Below, piece by piece: positions 11,611-24,254 of a stretch of DNA of 64,000 nucleotides. The stretch comes from Alisma plantago-aquatica (taxonomy: Eukaryota; Streptophyta; Magnoliopsida; Alismatales; Alismataceae): positions 965,430,281 to 965,494,280 of the forward strand of contig OY856412.1 in the NCBI GenBank assembly GCA_963693085.1. The letters are read 5' to 3'. Within the stretch, counting starts at the first letter, position 1. The number at the start of each line of letters is the position of its first letter. A program made the translations under genes and the position numbers. The notes under the pieces are model-generated. The model did no database searches, was not told where the DNA came from, and saw only the letters and a program-made list of their open reading frames with translations.

Positions 11611-12718
11611 ACAAGCAACTCAGAATTGGATCTTTACTTTGATGATATAGTCAAAGGATTTGACTGATATGTCAAAGATAAAGAAGGGATCTGTGATTTA
11701 GTGGGAGCGTATTCACATTCCACATGTTGATGTGAAATGGAAATGTTCTAGAATGGAAATCCAAAAGTGGAAATTATCTTTAAGGAAGATAGAGATGTTT
11801 CCTATGTGATAGGAATAGAGATCTATAGAGATAGTTCTCAAAAACCTCTTGACCTGAAAAGAGAAAGCATACGTTGGCAATCTGTACTGAAGGGTTCAGT
11901 ATGCACAGATTTAGTGGGAGAAAACTTGTCCATGTTACATGGAGTTAGTATCCCAAGCCCAAGTGTCCAATTCTTATGAAGAATGGGAACACTAAGAATA
12001 GATATGGATCTATCATGTATGTAATTATCCCATTATCTTGCATGTATCGACATGGCAAGAACAAAATGCATTCATCATCTTGTATGTAGGACATGGCAAT
12101 ATGATGTGCTCATCCTGATAACTCGTATGTGAGACATGACGAGTGGATGTCTGTCTACTTCCAGTAAGGGTTATTGGAATACCATGAGAACTTGATAAGT
12201 ACTTGAGAAGTACTAGTTCTATGGAGATAAGGAAGAGTTCAATGTAAAGAGTTACACTGATGCGAACTTCCGAAAGGACAGAAAATTAATCGCAAAATAT
12301 ATATAGGATTTATAAAAGTGAAAGTTTGTTGATAATTGGAAGTGTTCTAATAAAACCATTTAAAAGAAAATGCCGAGTATCCGTGTGTTAGAGAACAACA
12401 GTGGATACTATATGGATCTGGAAGTTCATGAGATGAACTTATAGATATTCCGCTCATTGATGACAAGTATGGAATCCTTGATCATGCAATGTGGCTAAAG
12501 GTTAGCAAAGGAATATTAGATTGCATATTATGGAAACACCATCTCATACGTGTGACGTACATCGAAGAGATGAGAGACATGTAGTTAAAAACTGACTTTG
12601 GCAAGGTGTTGCCATTACTCACTATGATCGCACTAGAGCAGAGTAATATGTGGGACATGTTTGAAGATCACTATGAATATGATTCAAGGGTGATTGGCTC
12701 GCAGTGCAAGTGGGAGTC
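11611..12718 (+). pseudogene. Copia copy A, pol relic (right part, RT/RNase H) and polypurine tract
   Basis: This continues the pol relic after the solo LTR. The frame at 11767-11979 reads EDRDVSYVIGIEIYRDSSQK, which matches the conserved copia reverse-transcriptase segment before the RNase H domain. Further degenerate matches (YGSIMY near 12003) follow, with stops and frameshifts. The element ends with the polypurine tract AAGTGGGAGTC at 12708-12718, directly before the next LTR. The enzyme would have made element cDNA; it is inactive. Confidence 0.7.
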
Positions 12719-13919
12719 TGTTGGTATGTATGCCCTGAGAGCCAATCATGGGATGATTGATGGGATACATTAAGATTGATTTGATAAACATCAAATGCAA
12801 GCTTCCAATTCTTTCTGGTTCAGTCATATGAGATAGTGATAGAACAGATTGAATGTCTAGAGAATGACAATACTCAATGACGTATGCTTTCAAGTTAAGG
12901 ACCTGAACGATGAGATCATACAGATGCTAAGAGTTTGTACATTCTTATTATGTCCCTAGTCAGATGTCATTGTGGAAGGTAGATAGACAACAATGACACA
13001 TAAGACTAGATTGTGGTGTTGGTTGATGACATAATCTCATTAGTCATGATATAGAGATATCAAACCAAACACATAGGTACTTGTTAGAGAACAAGTGTAC
13101 CAGACAGACCCACCGTGAGTTTGACACATGGAACCATGACATGGTAGTCACAGTCAGTACTCACAGTGATGGTGGTGAGTGTGATTCCTTGACCTGAAAT
13201 CACTACACTCAACACATGTCGTTGGGCACACTTTGACATCATCAAACGCAGTCCTGAAACATGGGTTGTTATAAAGGTGATGATTGGGTGGCTTTGACAC
13301 ATGGGGCTTTTAAGGGGTGAGTGATAGATATGGGATTTGTCCTTCCTGAGGGAGTTTGATATCCATGGCCACTTGATGAGTAGGATTGAGAAAAGCATGC
13401 ACGCATGTGTGAATCAGTATGTGATACTGATATCATAACATATCTCTTCCAATCTACTCTGAGATCAAGAAAGTGAATGAACGTTGACAAGATGACTGTT
13501 CCATGCCTCGAGTTCATTCGGGATATCAGTGACAAAGAGATTATACATTCACTGTAACACCATTCACGGATTGTAGGATTGAAAGTTGTTCTCCAACTTT
13601 CTATTTCACTTGGGTAGAACTGATGTGTGACTAGGCACCGCTCTTTGCTTGTGAAGTCATAAGTGTTATGGACTTTCACTGCCAACGTGAAATGGACCTA
13701 CAGGGTCACACCCATAGGATTTAACCTAGAAGAGGAGTTTTGTCCACAAACAATGTTTAGATTGATTACTAAAGGAGTTTAGTAGTTCAATTAAACACTC
13801 AATTAAATGATAGCTCAATGTCATAATGTTCAAGGTGTTGGACACATTGATTGGAGTATCGGATTGATTGAAATTGCAATTGACTGATTCTGCACAATCT
13901 GCACTCCCAACTGTTCAGC

Positions 13920-14310
13920 TCATGTGATGAACCGATCGACTGAGCTTGGTGAACCGATCGGCTCAGATGGTGAGTCGATCGGCTGATGGACAGGGTGAAA
14001 CAATCGCTTCAAGTGTTGAAACGATCGGTTCAACTGGTCCAACCGAGCAAGTTGGGAAAGTCAGGTTGGTGAGAAATTTCTTTTCATTTCACTTGCCCAA
14101 TTTGATTGGAACAAGGATTGGTATTTGGTACCAATTCGAAACAAAAGAGGAAAAGTCAATCGGGAAATGACCAGGACCACGAACTGGCCGGTTCAGAAGT
14201 GAACCGACCGTTTCATGGGTCCCCACCGATCGGTTGAGGTGTCAACCGACCGGAATCAGGTCCCCAGCCGATCGTTTTAGAAATGAAACGATCGGTTCAG
14301 GTTGCACAGT
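13920..14310 (+). repeat. CCGATCGG-type array in copia family 1 U3 (middle LTR)
   Basis: Repeated AACCGATCGGTT-like sites and degenerate half-sites occur here. In the left block GATCG-type cores lie near 13934, 13956, 13977, 14002 and 14023, mostly 21-22 bp apart. A second block (14185-14310) lies just upstream of the TATA box at 14399. Homologous arrays occur at about 20825-21215 and 58050-58450, and partly at 5011-5130. Confidence 0.8.
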
Positions 14311-14398
14311 TGGTTGTTTTTGTGGAAAATCTCAAACCCTTCTACTCCTACTTTAGTCTCGCATTGCCCGGGATAGAGAACCCTGTCCCATGACCATC

Positions 14399-14409
14399 CT
14401 ATATATAGG
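14399..14409 (+). promoter_or_regulatory. TATA box of copia family 1 middle LTR
   Basis: CTATATATAGG, conserved with small differences in the other copies near 5221, 21315 and 58543. It marks the likely U3/R boundary. Confidence 0.65.
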
Positions 14410-14964
14410 GGTATTGGGGGCTTCTCAAAGAACAACTCAGTGCAACCAGTTGCTCTGTAAAGTTGTCGTTCTCTCTGGTTTTGGTAACTGAGAGAGCCCA
14501 AGCATGTGCTACCCGATAAGGGAGGCACAACAAGGGAAAGACAACTGTAGAAAACGACTGGTGACAGGAGAGTGTGTCAGTGACTAGTACGTTGACAGGA
14601 GGGTGCGACTCCTTCCAATTTCTTATGAGATAAGGAGATTGGAGTTCCAGGTGGTCCGTGTGGACTACTTCAGAGGCGGGAGATTTTTGCCGCTCGGAGG
14701 ACAGCTGTCAATCCCGACAGTCCCAGTGAGACCATGAGTCATCATTCTCGGTGCGACCAAGAGCTGCACAGACACCGTCCAAGACCGGAGGTGAAGACCG
14801 CGCAAGTCACGAGGTATTGTCATCGAGCAAGCCTCGAGACAAGGTATGATTCCCAAACCATCCTTTCCTATTGTATAGACGTTGACACGTTTCCTTGTTC
14901 TGGGTTTGGGGAGGATGAAATTTTTATTTCCGCTGCTTTCTCTGCCTCCCCTATAACTCAACAG

Positions 14965-14982
14965 TGGTATCAGAGCCACGTC
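14965..14982 (+). other. Primer-binding site, copia copy B
   Basis: TGGTATCAGAGCCACGTC lies one base after the LTR terminus. The first 12 bases match the standard Ty1-copia initiator-tRNA-Met primer site exactly. Confidence 0.92.
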
Positions 14983-16388
14983 AAATGCTATATACTTTAG
15001 GATTATCGATATGATTGATTTTGGTTTGTCGCCTTTATTTATTGCATACGATGCGAATAAAATTGGCTTTATGCATGTCCAATCCTAAATCCACAAATCC
15101 CAATATACATATATGATATGTAATATGAATGCACTCGATACGCGTCGCCCTTAAACGAGTTTTGTGGTGGATGTATAGCGTGGTTATGGCCAATAAACCC
15201 TATATGTGAATGGTTGTATGTGGTTTCTTGCATCTCAGTCTGCGCACTGATTCCCTTTGTCCTATTCTTGATGTAACTCGAAATAATTCAAGATTTCTTT
15301 CCTACCTTTGCTCCCCTTGAATGTAACTCGAGGTTTCTCTTTTTACAATGTAAAATAGGATAGAATTTTATTTCTTGTTATGTTAAAGAACGGAGGACAT
15401 CCTGATGATAGCTGAGACGATCGGTTCAAGGCGTGAACCGATCGGTTGACGTTCAAGACGATCGGTTCGAGTGAGCCGATCAGTTGATGACCGGTTCGAG
15501 GAGCGAGACGAGCGGGTGGTAGCCATGATGAGATGCATGATGACCAGGTGAACCGATCGGTTGGAGGAGCCAACCGATCGGCTGGTGGCACCCAACTGAC
15601 CGGCCTGATGGCGACCCGATCAGTCATGTGATGAGTTGATCAAACCCAGAAAGGCAAAGCACAAAGTTCATCTCGTACAGGTTGCATGTAATGTAGACCT
15701 AGATGATCGTGATTTCTCTTGGCTCGAGGAATCACATTAGGATGGCCATAATCATCACTTTTATCGTTTCACATGTTTTCTGTGGGATATAGCATGTATA
15801 TGATACGTACTATATATTGTGGTGATTGAATATGTATATGTATATAAAACCAAATCCCTCATTAAATATTAAGTTTTAGATGCCTTACAAATGTGACACA
15901 TGTGAAAAGCTTGATCGACCAAGTGTGGGCACGCCCAAGCGTGGTGCACCGTCTATCTCGTGGAAGCGTGAAGGATGGATATGTGGGTCTGCCCAAGCAG
16001 GGTGCATATTCATCGTGTTGGCTTTGGGTCAGACTTAACAAGGTGACCTAGATAGGATCTAGCACCTTGAGGCATGGAGATGCTCATGGTAAGGAGTTGC
16101 ATATGACATCTTATCAAGAGTTGCATATGATGCAATTGACAAAAGTTGCCTACCTGGAAGATCTAAGTTGTGCGTGACAGCCCTAGCTGGTCCATGACTT
16201 AGAGGATTTTAGGATCTTGCCCACTAGAAGGTTGTACGTTGCAATCTTCCGAATTGATGGTGAGGGCTATCAATTTGAAGTAAAATAGTGGGAGCAATAA
16301 TTAATTAAAGGCCTAATTATATCATCAACTTTTCAAAACAATCAAATAAGTTTTTGGACTAAAATTGCATATTTCCTTTTGTAGTAAA
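14983..16388 (+). mobile_element. Copia family 1 copy B, untranslated leader
   Basis: This is colinear with the leader of copy A. It holds a second CCGATCGG-type array at about 15410-15635 containing GAACCGATCGGTT sites, downstream of the primer-binding site and therefore in the RNA. No supported coding frame. Confidence 0.8.
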
Positions 16389-17243
16389 ATGACAACAAAC
16401 AACAATCACTTTTCTTTGCGATCCGTCCTTGAAAAGGACAAGCTAAATGGGAAAAACTTCCACGACTGGTATAGGACATTGAGAATTGTTCTCACTCAAG
16501 AGCGAAAGCTCTATGTCCTGGATACTCCAATTCTAGAGGAACCTGCTCCTAATGCACCAAAGGCGGAAAGGGATGCTTACAAGAAGCATTCTGATGGTGC
16601 CATTGATGCAAAGTGCTTGATGTTGTGCTCTATGAACCACGAGTTGTAGAGAAAACATGAGAACATGGGTGTCATTGAGATGATTCAACATCTGAGGAAC
16701 ATGTATGAAGATCAAGGACTACAAGAGAGATACGATGTCTCAAGGGCACTGTTCAAGTGCGTCATGACAGAAGGAGATCCAGTTGGTCCTCACATACTCA
16801 AGATGATTGGGTATGTGGAGAACCTGACAAGACTGGGATTTCCACTGAGCCAAGAGTTGTCTACTGACGTGATACTGCAATCGTTGCCAGAATCCTACAG
16901 TCAGTTTGTGATGAACTACAACATGAACAACTTTGATAGGCCACTGTCAGAGTTGTTGGGCATGTTGAGGACAGCCAAGACACAGATGAAGAAGGACAAG
17001 CCTAAGTCTCTGATGGTGATCACGAGCAAGAAAGGCAAGTCCAAATGCAAGGGCAAGGGCAAAGCTAAGAAAGGTTATGATGCTAGCCAGGAGCCCAAGT
17101 CGTCTTCAGCTCTCAAGGCCAAGGGAGGCGTGACCAAGAAAGGCAATTGCCACCATTGTCAAAAGCCAGGACATTGGAAAAGGAATTGTCCTCTCTATCT
17201 GGAAGAACAAAAGAAGAAGGAGGCGACATACGTCTCTACTTAA
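16389..17243 (+). pseudogene. gag: Copia family 1 copy B, gag with one premature stop
   Basis: This Ty1-copia Gag of about 284 codons is open except for TAG at 16647-16649, where the context (NHEL-stop-RKHENM) suggests an ancestral CAG glutamine codon. The N-terminal part (SVLEKDKLNGKNFHDWY, LDTP) is the UBN2/DUF4219-type capsid region. A lysine-rich linker (KKGKSKCKGKGKAKKG) follows, then a complete CCHC zinc knuckle, CHHCQKPGHWKRNC, which binds RNA in the family. The start is the ATG at 16389, matching copy A; the in-frame ATG at 16365 is less likely. Gag is far better preserved than the pol behind it. Confidence 0.88.
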
Positions 17244-19635
17244 AGGTGTCATGAAAGTAAACTTGTAACACTTTTGAGGTATATGATTCCAAGATGTAAA
17301 GTGTAAAGCACTCAATAAATGGGGCAAGTGTTGCCGCCATAGATAGGAGTACTTTAGTTTATTTTCAGCCTAAAAGGCATGTAATACAATTATTAACTGC
17401 TATTTCATATTTTCCAATAGATAGAAACACTTTATTTTTGCATATTGTATGACAATTATGGCAATCAATAAAGAGATGTTTCAATTTATAAAGATATGAT
17501 CTTTTTGGCAATGCCTTGTTTATCTTGTGGTATTTGATATGCATAAGATAAAATGATACCTAAAAGTTATAGACAACTCAAACAATCAAATTAGCATCAA
17601 TCTTGAGAAATTTATTTCTAGTTTCCATGTGATGGATAAATCTAGACTCTTTTGGTTAGAGAACCAGTAAGGGACATGAATATCTTGGACATGATTAATC
17701 AATCTTCACTAAAGGTAGTGGGAGAATGATTATCCTATTAGGTATGATACATGTGATGTATTTACATACCTATTGGAACAAATGCTAATACTTCAAATGG
17801 TGTTTAGAGAAATACCAATATGAATATCTTGAAGTGTTCAAGATTATCATAGATGAAGCGCAAATTTGGTAAAGTGTTAATTCTTGATGAGATCAATGAA
17901 TGAAATACTTGGACCAAATGTTTGAGATCCTTATGAGTGATTATGATAGTGTGTCATAGTGAACTCATGATTAAGGCATGGTGATATCTAAATCAAGAAG
18001 GAATCATACTCTAAGGAGTTAGAGAATGATTATCAAATAACTGAATTCTTCTTAATAAAAGAATACCCCACACTAATAAAGGACATTAAGAATCACAAGG
18101 AGTTGTAAGTTCTTATATCCTTGACAGATACACCTCGTTTATCTATGTGATGAGTTGTTCATGTGATGAGTCAACTATCCAGATGAATATGAGGAACCGA
18201 ATTTGAGTTATGGTTTATGACCATTACATCCTAAATGACATCCATGTGAACCATAAGGTATGACCTTGATGGTAGCACCCATTGGATGAAATCCATAAGT
18301 GCAAATGAATCTTAAGTGTTAAGACACATGGATAACATTTTGAGAAGGATGATGCTTGTTGATTGAAACTTAATGACTAAGACATTTGGCATATGGATAC
18401 TAAAACCGCATTCCTATGAGGAATAAAACAAGATGTGTACGTGACACAACCTATAAGGTTTATGAATCCACTAATGCAAATGAAGTCTATAAGTTACAAT
18501 GGACTAATCAATGTGATTGATTGAGTACAAGCAACTCAGAATTGGATCTTTACTTTGATGATATAGTCAAAGGATTTGACTGATATGTCAAAGATAAAGA
18601 AGGGATCTGTGATTTAGTGGGAGCGTATTCACATTCCACATGTTGATGTGAAATGGAAATGTTCTAGAATGGAAATCTAAAAGTGGAAATTATCTTTAAG
18701 GAAGATAGAGATGTTTCCTATGTGATAGGAATAGAGATCTATAGAGATAGTTCTCAAAAAACCTCTTGACCTAAAAAGAGAAAGCATACATTGGCAATCT
18801 GTACTGAAGGGTTCAGTATGCACAGATTTAGTGGGAGAAAACTTGTCCATGTTACATGGAGTTAGTATCCCAAGGCCAACTGTCCAATTCTTATGAAGAT
18901 TGGGAACACTAAGAATAGATATGGATCTATCATGTATGTAACTATCCCATTATCTTGCATGTATCGACATGGCAAGAACAAAATGCATTCATCATCTTGT
19001 ATGTAGGACATGGCAATATGATGTGCTCATCCTGACAACTCGTATGTGAGACATGACGAGTGGATGTCTATCTACTTCCAGTAAGGGTTACTGGAATACC
19101 ATGAGAACTTGATAAGTACTTGAGAAGTACTAGTTCTATGGAGATAAGGAAGAGTTCAATGTAAAGAGTTACATTGATGTGAACTTCCGAAAGGACAGAA
19201 AATTAATCGCAATATATATATAGGATATATAAAAGTGAAAGTTTGTTGATAATTGGAAGTGTTCCAATAAAACCATTTAAAAGGAAATGCCGAGTATTTG
19301 TGTGTTAGAGAACAACAGTGGATACTATATGGATCTGGAAGTTCATGAGATGAACTTATAGATATTCCGCTCATTGATGACAAGCATGGAATCCTTGATC
19401 ATGCAATGTGTCTAAAGGTTAGCAAAGGAATATTAGATCACATATTACGGCAACTCCATCTCATACGTGTGACGTACAGTGAAGAGATGAGAGACATGCA
19501 ATTAAAAATTAACTTTGGCAAGGTGTTGCCATTACTCACTATGATCGCAATAGAGCAGAGTAACATGTGGGACATGTTTGAAGATCACTATGAATATGAT
19601 TCAAGGGTGATTGGCTCACAGTGGAAGTGGGCATC
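17244..19635 (+). pseudogene. Copia copy B, collapsed pol relic and polypurine tract
   Basis: There are 2.4 kb between gag and the next LTR, too short for a full copia pol (protease, integrase, RT, RNase H). RT-like fragments are visible: TAFL followed by a stop and DVYVTQP near 18400, a K-G-F-D segment near 18590, EDRDVSYVIGIEIYRD near 18705. RNase H-like remnants extend to about 19330. No protease or integrase is recognisable. Order and stops match copy A. The polypurine-like tract AAGTGGGCATC lies at 19625-19635. Confidence 0.7.
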
Positions 19636-21879
19636 TGTTGGTATGTATGCCCTGAGAGCCAATCATGGGATGATTGGTGGGATACATTAAGATTGATTTG
19701 ATAAACATCAAAGGCAAGCTTCCAATTCTTTCTGGTTCAGTCATATGAGATAGTGATAGAACAGATTGAATGTCTAGAGAATGAAAGTACTCAATGACGT
19801 ATGCTTTCAGGTTAAGGACCTGAACGATGAGATCATACATATGCTAAGAGTTTGTACATTCTTGTTATGTCCCTAGTCAGATGTCATTGTGGAAGGTAGA
19901 TAGACAGCAATGACACACAAGACTAGATTGTGGTGTTGGTTGATGACAGAATCTCATTAGTCATGATATAGAGATATCAAACCAAACACATAGGTACTTG
20001 TTAGAGAACAAGTGTACCAGACAGACCCACCGTGAGTTTGACACATGGAACCATGACATGGTAGTCACAATCAGTACTCAAAGTGATGGTGGTGAGTGTG
20101 ATTCTTTGACCTGAAATCACTACACTCAACACATGTCGTTGGGCACACTTTGACATCATCAAACGCAGTCCTGAAACATGGGTTGTTATAAAGGTGATGA
20201 TTGGGTGGCTTTGACACATGGGGCTTTTGAGGGGTGAGTGATAGATATGGGATTTATCCCTCCTGAGGGAGTTTGATACCCATGGCCACTTGATGAGTAG
20301 GATTGAGAAAGGCATGCACGCATGTGTGAATCAGTATGTGATACTGATGTCATAACATATCTCTTCTAATCTACTCTGAGATCAAGAAAGTGAATGAACG
20401 TTGACAGGATGACTATTCCATGCCTCGAGTTCATTCGGGATATCAGTGACAAAGGAATTATACATTCACTGTAACACCATTCATGGATTGTAGGATTGAA
20501 AGTTGTTCTCCAACTTTCTATTTCACTTGGGTAGCACTGATGTGTGACTAGGCACCTCTCTTTGCTTGTAAAGTCATAAGTGTTATGGACTTTCATTGCC
20601 AACGTGAAATGGACCTGTAGGGTCACACACATAGGATTTAACCTGGAAGAGGAGTTTTGTCCACAAACAATATTTAGATTGATTACTAAAGGAGTTTAGT
20701 AGTTCAATTAAACACTCAATTAATTGATAGCTCAATGTCATAATGTTCAAGGTGTTGGACACATTGATTGGAGTATCAGATTGATGGAAACTGCAATTGA
20801 CTGATTCTGCACAATCTGCACTCCCAACCGATCGGCTCATGTGATGAACCGATCGGCTGAGCTTGGTGAACCGATCAGCTCAGATGGTGAGTCGATCGGC
20901 TGATGGACAGGGTGAAACAATCGCTTCAAGTGTTGAAATGATCGGTTCAACTGGTCCAACCGAGCAAGTTGGGAAAGTCAGTTTGGTGAGAAATTTCTTT
21001 TCGTTTCACTTGCCCAATATGATTGGAACAAGGATTGGTATTTGGTACCAATTCGAAATAAAAGAGGAAAAGTCAATCGGGAAATGACCAGGACCACGCA
21101 CCGACCAGTTCAGAAGTGAACTGACCATTTCATGGGTCCCAACCGATCAGTTGAGTTGTCAATCGACCGGCTCAGGTCCCCAACCAACTATTTTAGAAAT
21201 GAAACGATCAGTTCAGGTTGCGCAGTTGGTTGTTTTTGTGGAAAATCTCGAACCCTTCTATTCCTGCTTTAGTCCCGCATTGCCCGGGATAGAGAACCCT
21301 GTCCCATGACCCTGCTATATATATAGGGGTATTGGGGGCTTCTCAAAGAACAACTCAGTGCAACCAGTTGCTCTGTAAAGTTGTCGTTCTCTCTGGTTTT
21401 GGTAACCGAGAGAGCCCGAGCAAGTGCTACCCGATAAGGGAGGCACAATAAGGGAAAGACAACTACAGAAAACTACTGGTGACAGGAGAGTGTCAGTGAC
21501 TAGTATGCTGACAGGAGGGTGCAAATCCTTCCAATTCCTTGTGAGACAAGGAGATTGGAGTTCTAGGTGATCCGTGTGGACTACTTCAGAGGCGGGAGAT
21601 TTCTGCCGCTTGGAGGACAGCTGTCAATCCTGACAGTCCCGGTGAGACCAGGAGTCGTCAGTCCCGATGCGACCAGGAGCTGCACAGACACCGTCCAAGA
21701 CCAGAGGTGAAGACCGCGCAAGCTGCGAGGTATTGTCGCTGAGCAAGCCTCGGGACAAGGTATGATTCCCAAACCATCCTTTCCTATTGTATAGACGTTG
21801 ATGCGTTTCCTTGTTCTGGGTTTGGGGAGGAGAAATTTTTTATTTCCGCTGCCTTATCTGCCTCCCCTATAACCCAACA
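19636..21879 (+). mobile_element. Ty1-copia family 1, right LTR (complete)
   Basis: 2244 bp, TGTTGGTATG to AACCCAACA, colinear with the middle LTR. It has a CCGATCGG-type array at about 20825-21215 and a TATA box near 21315. It is preceded by a polypurine tract but not followed by a primer-binding site: the sequence after it belongs to a gypsy internal region, so this is the outer 3' end of the array. Confidence 0.92.
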
Positions 21880-24254
21880 ACAACCCTCCTACCTGTTCAC
21901 CTTCCAACCTCAATGCCCTCCTCCACCTAAAGTCCAAGGGCCATCAACATTGATGCCACCACCACAACTATCACATGCTCCCTCTAATTCCCATGAGCAA
22001 AGGGATATGATTGAGACCCCTCTCTTTGGTGCCTATGAAGACCCATTCCTCAAGAGAGAGAAGCTATGGCATGAGATTTATGAGGGTCTTAAGGCTGATT
22101 AAGATCTATGATGATGATCCCCAAGGAGAGAGAATTGCTGAAAAAGACTTACAAAGCTCGCATGACCCTTGGGAGGAAGATCAATCAAGGAAAGAATTTG
22201 AGAGGATTGCTTATGATGGGGGTGAAAACATTTTTTTTTTGGACCATGGTTGATGGTGAAAGAACAACAAGCCCAATTGAAGGCATGAAACTTAGCACTT
22301 GTGGGAGCAACCTAGGTTTGGGAAATTTTGACCCAACCTCACATTTTTGATACTTTTGCTTTATTTTACACAAACACATACACACTCTTGTACTTGATAG
22401 TTTTCTTTTGAGTTTTGATGATGAGGCAGGTTCTAGACAATATAGAGAGAGGGTATAAAAGCAGGCCATGGTCTTTAAATCAAATATGTGTCCGAATAAC
22501 AAATAAAACTGAAATTCAAGTTCTTGAAGTGAGAAAACTGAAGGAGCACCCTCACCACTGCTGTGGAGTTCGACCACGATCATGGCACATGTGGCCAAGC
22601 ATGTCTGTGGCACACAACCACGACTGTGGGAATTATTACATCAAGTTGGCTGAAGTTACAGTGTTTTTAGAAGATTGGCCATGGTCGTGGCCACCCACCA
22701 CGACCGTGTTGAAGAGGAGTGGCCACGACCGTGGTGATCGACCATGACCATGGTGAGGGTCGACTACCAGCCACAACAGGGTGACCTACATTCTGACGCT
22801 TCACACTAGTCATGATCTTCACCCTACTATCCCTAAGCTCTAGTTTCATACTGAGGATAGCATGATTCAAAAGTTTGGGGTGGTAGGGCGGTATGCACCA
22901 CATATCTCATTCTATCATTTTGATTACCTGTATGATATGATTTTTGTTTGCTTTTGATCTATCTATTGTGAATTTTCTTTACTGCTTTGCATCCTTGCAT
23001 GCCATGTAGTTTACATTCCTGCCATTTTTGCATAATTTTCAAAAACAATTGCTCTTCTTGCCATGCATTGCATATCATGTAGATTTTTGGTAATTCTTGC
23101 ATGTTATAGCTAGTATTTGCTTGTTTAATGCTTTAAGTTCAATAATATAGGTTTAGATGTGATTGGAGGCAACTTGGCACCATTTTGGCCAATTTTGCCC
23201 AAATTTTAGATTTCTTATCTAAAAGTGTGTTTCAACCCAATCTCTACTTTTTGGATTAAAAATGATGACCTTTGACAAATGCAAGTGACTTATCATTGTT
23301 TATTTCTAAGTGGTATCAATGTTTGACTTTTTACATGTGCATCACCTCTCTTATGGTCGTGATTGATTTGGCTGAATTGTGAAGTTGAGCAAGCTTTAAA
23401 CACTTAGTGTTTGTAGAATCACTTGATTGATATATCAATTTCATCTTGTTCAATCATGTGATGTGATATCTAGGATGAAGTATTGGATTAATTTTCATGC
23501 ATGATGTCTTATGTGGAGAATCATACCTATGACCCCTCTTTGACCCGACTTTTCACTCACCATCTTCTTACCCCTCTGCCTCATGAAAGGATGGCAAAGT
23601 ACACATATCAGCCGTGGCCACCTCTAAAAGTTTAGGGTGGCCACATCTCCATCTCCCCGCATCACTCTATCTACCATATGCCCTATCACACCAAGGGTAA
23701 GAAAAAAAAAGAAAAAAGAAAAAGAAAAGCAAAAACAAAATAAAAGGATGCTCATGTTTAAGAGCATTCAAATAAAGAAAAGATGAGTGTGTAAAAACAC
23801 TCCAAAAATCTTACCGCAATCCTTTTTTCCATTTTCATACCTATTGAGCCAAGAAGCATCAATCTTAGCTCATTTTGCCCTTTTCTGCAGCCACGTGGGT
23901 CATTTGGTGTGATTTGAAATATAAGATTGAATGCATGAATGTGAAATAACACTCCTAGTCATTCTTGATTAACGCCACCATGAAACGGTTTACCCGGAAC
24001 TTTATGGAAGAAATATGGATAACTTGTGTATTCTATGTGCTATATTTGAAGTTCATATGCTTTGTGCTCTTTTCATGATTGTTTTGTGAAAGCAGGAGAG
24101 GAGAGAGGTGAAATGCATACACTTAGTCATCTTTGATCCCATTCAGCGATAATCATCTTTTACATTGCATTTCTCATGTCTTGACTGTGAAAAGTTTGTA
24201 GAGAGATTGAGTTGGAGCATATTTTAGGACAAGTATGTTTCAAGTTTGGGGTGG
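21880..24254 (+). mobile_element. Ty3-gypsy element, 3' internal region and polypurine tract
   Basis: The stretch ends with CAAGTTTGGGGTGG (24241-24254), a gypsy-type polypurine tract, directly before an LTR of the family also seen at 9359-11610. No pol frame is readable. Palindromes of the same CCACGACCGTGG type as in the LTR occur at about 22560-22765, and an A/G-rich tract at about 23700-23750. Its left end is the border with the copia array, which probably inserted into this element. Confidence 0.7.

Larger units (their letters stand above)
12719..14963 (+). mobile_element. Ty1-copia family 1, middle LTR (complete, shared)
   Basis: This 2245-bp LTR starts TGTTGGTATG and ends TATAACTCAACA. 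It is preceded by a polypurine tract (12708-12718) and followed by a primer-binding site (14965-14982). It therefore works as 3' LTR of copy A and 5' LTR of copy B, the signature of a tandem element joined through one LTR. It carries a CCGATCGG array (about 13920-14310) and a TATA box near 14399. Open frames within it are shadows. Confidence 0.92.

Noticed and set aside
21880..21884. ACAAC as target duplication of the copia array
   Set aside because: The left LTR is truncated, so no partner sequence exists to test it.
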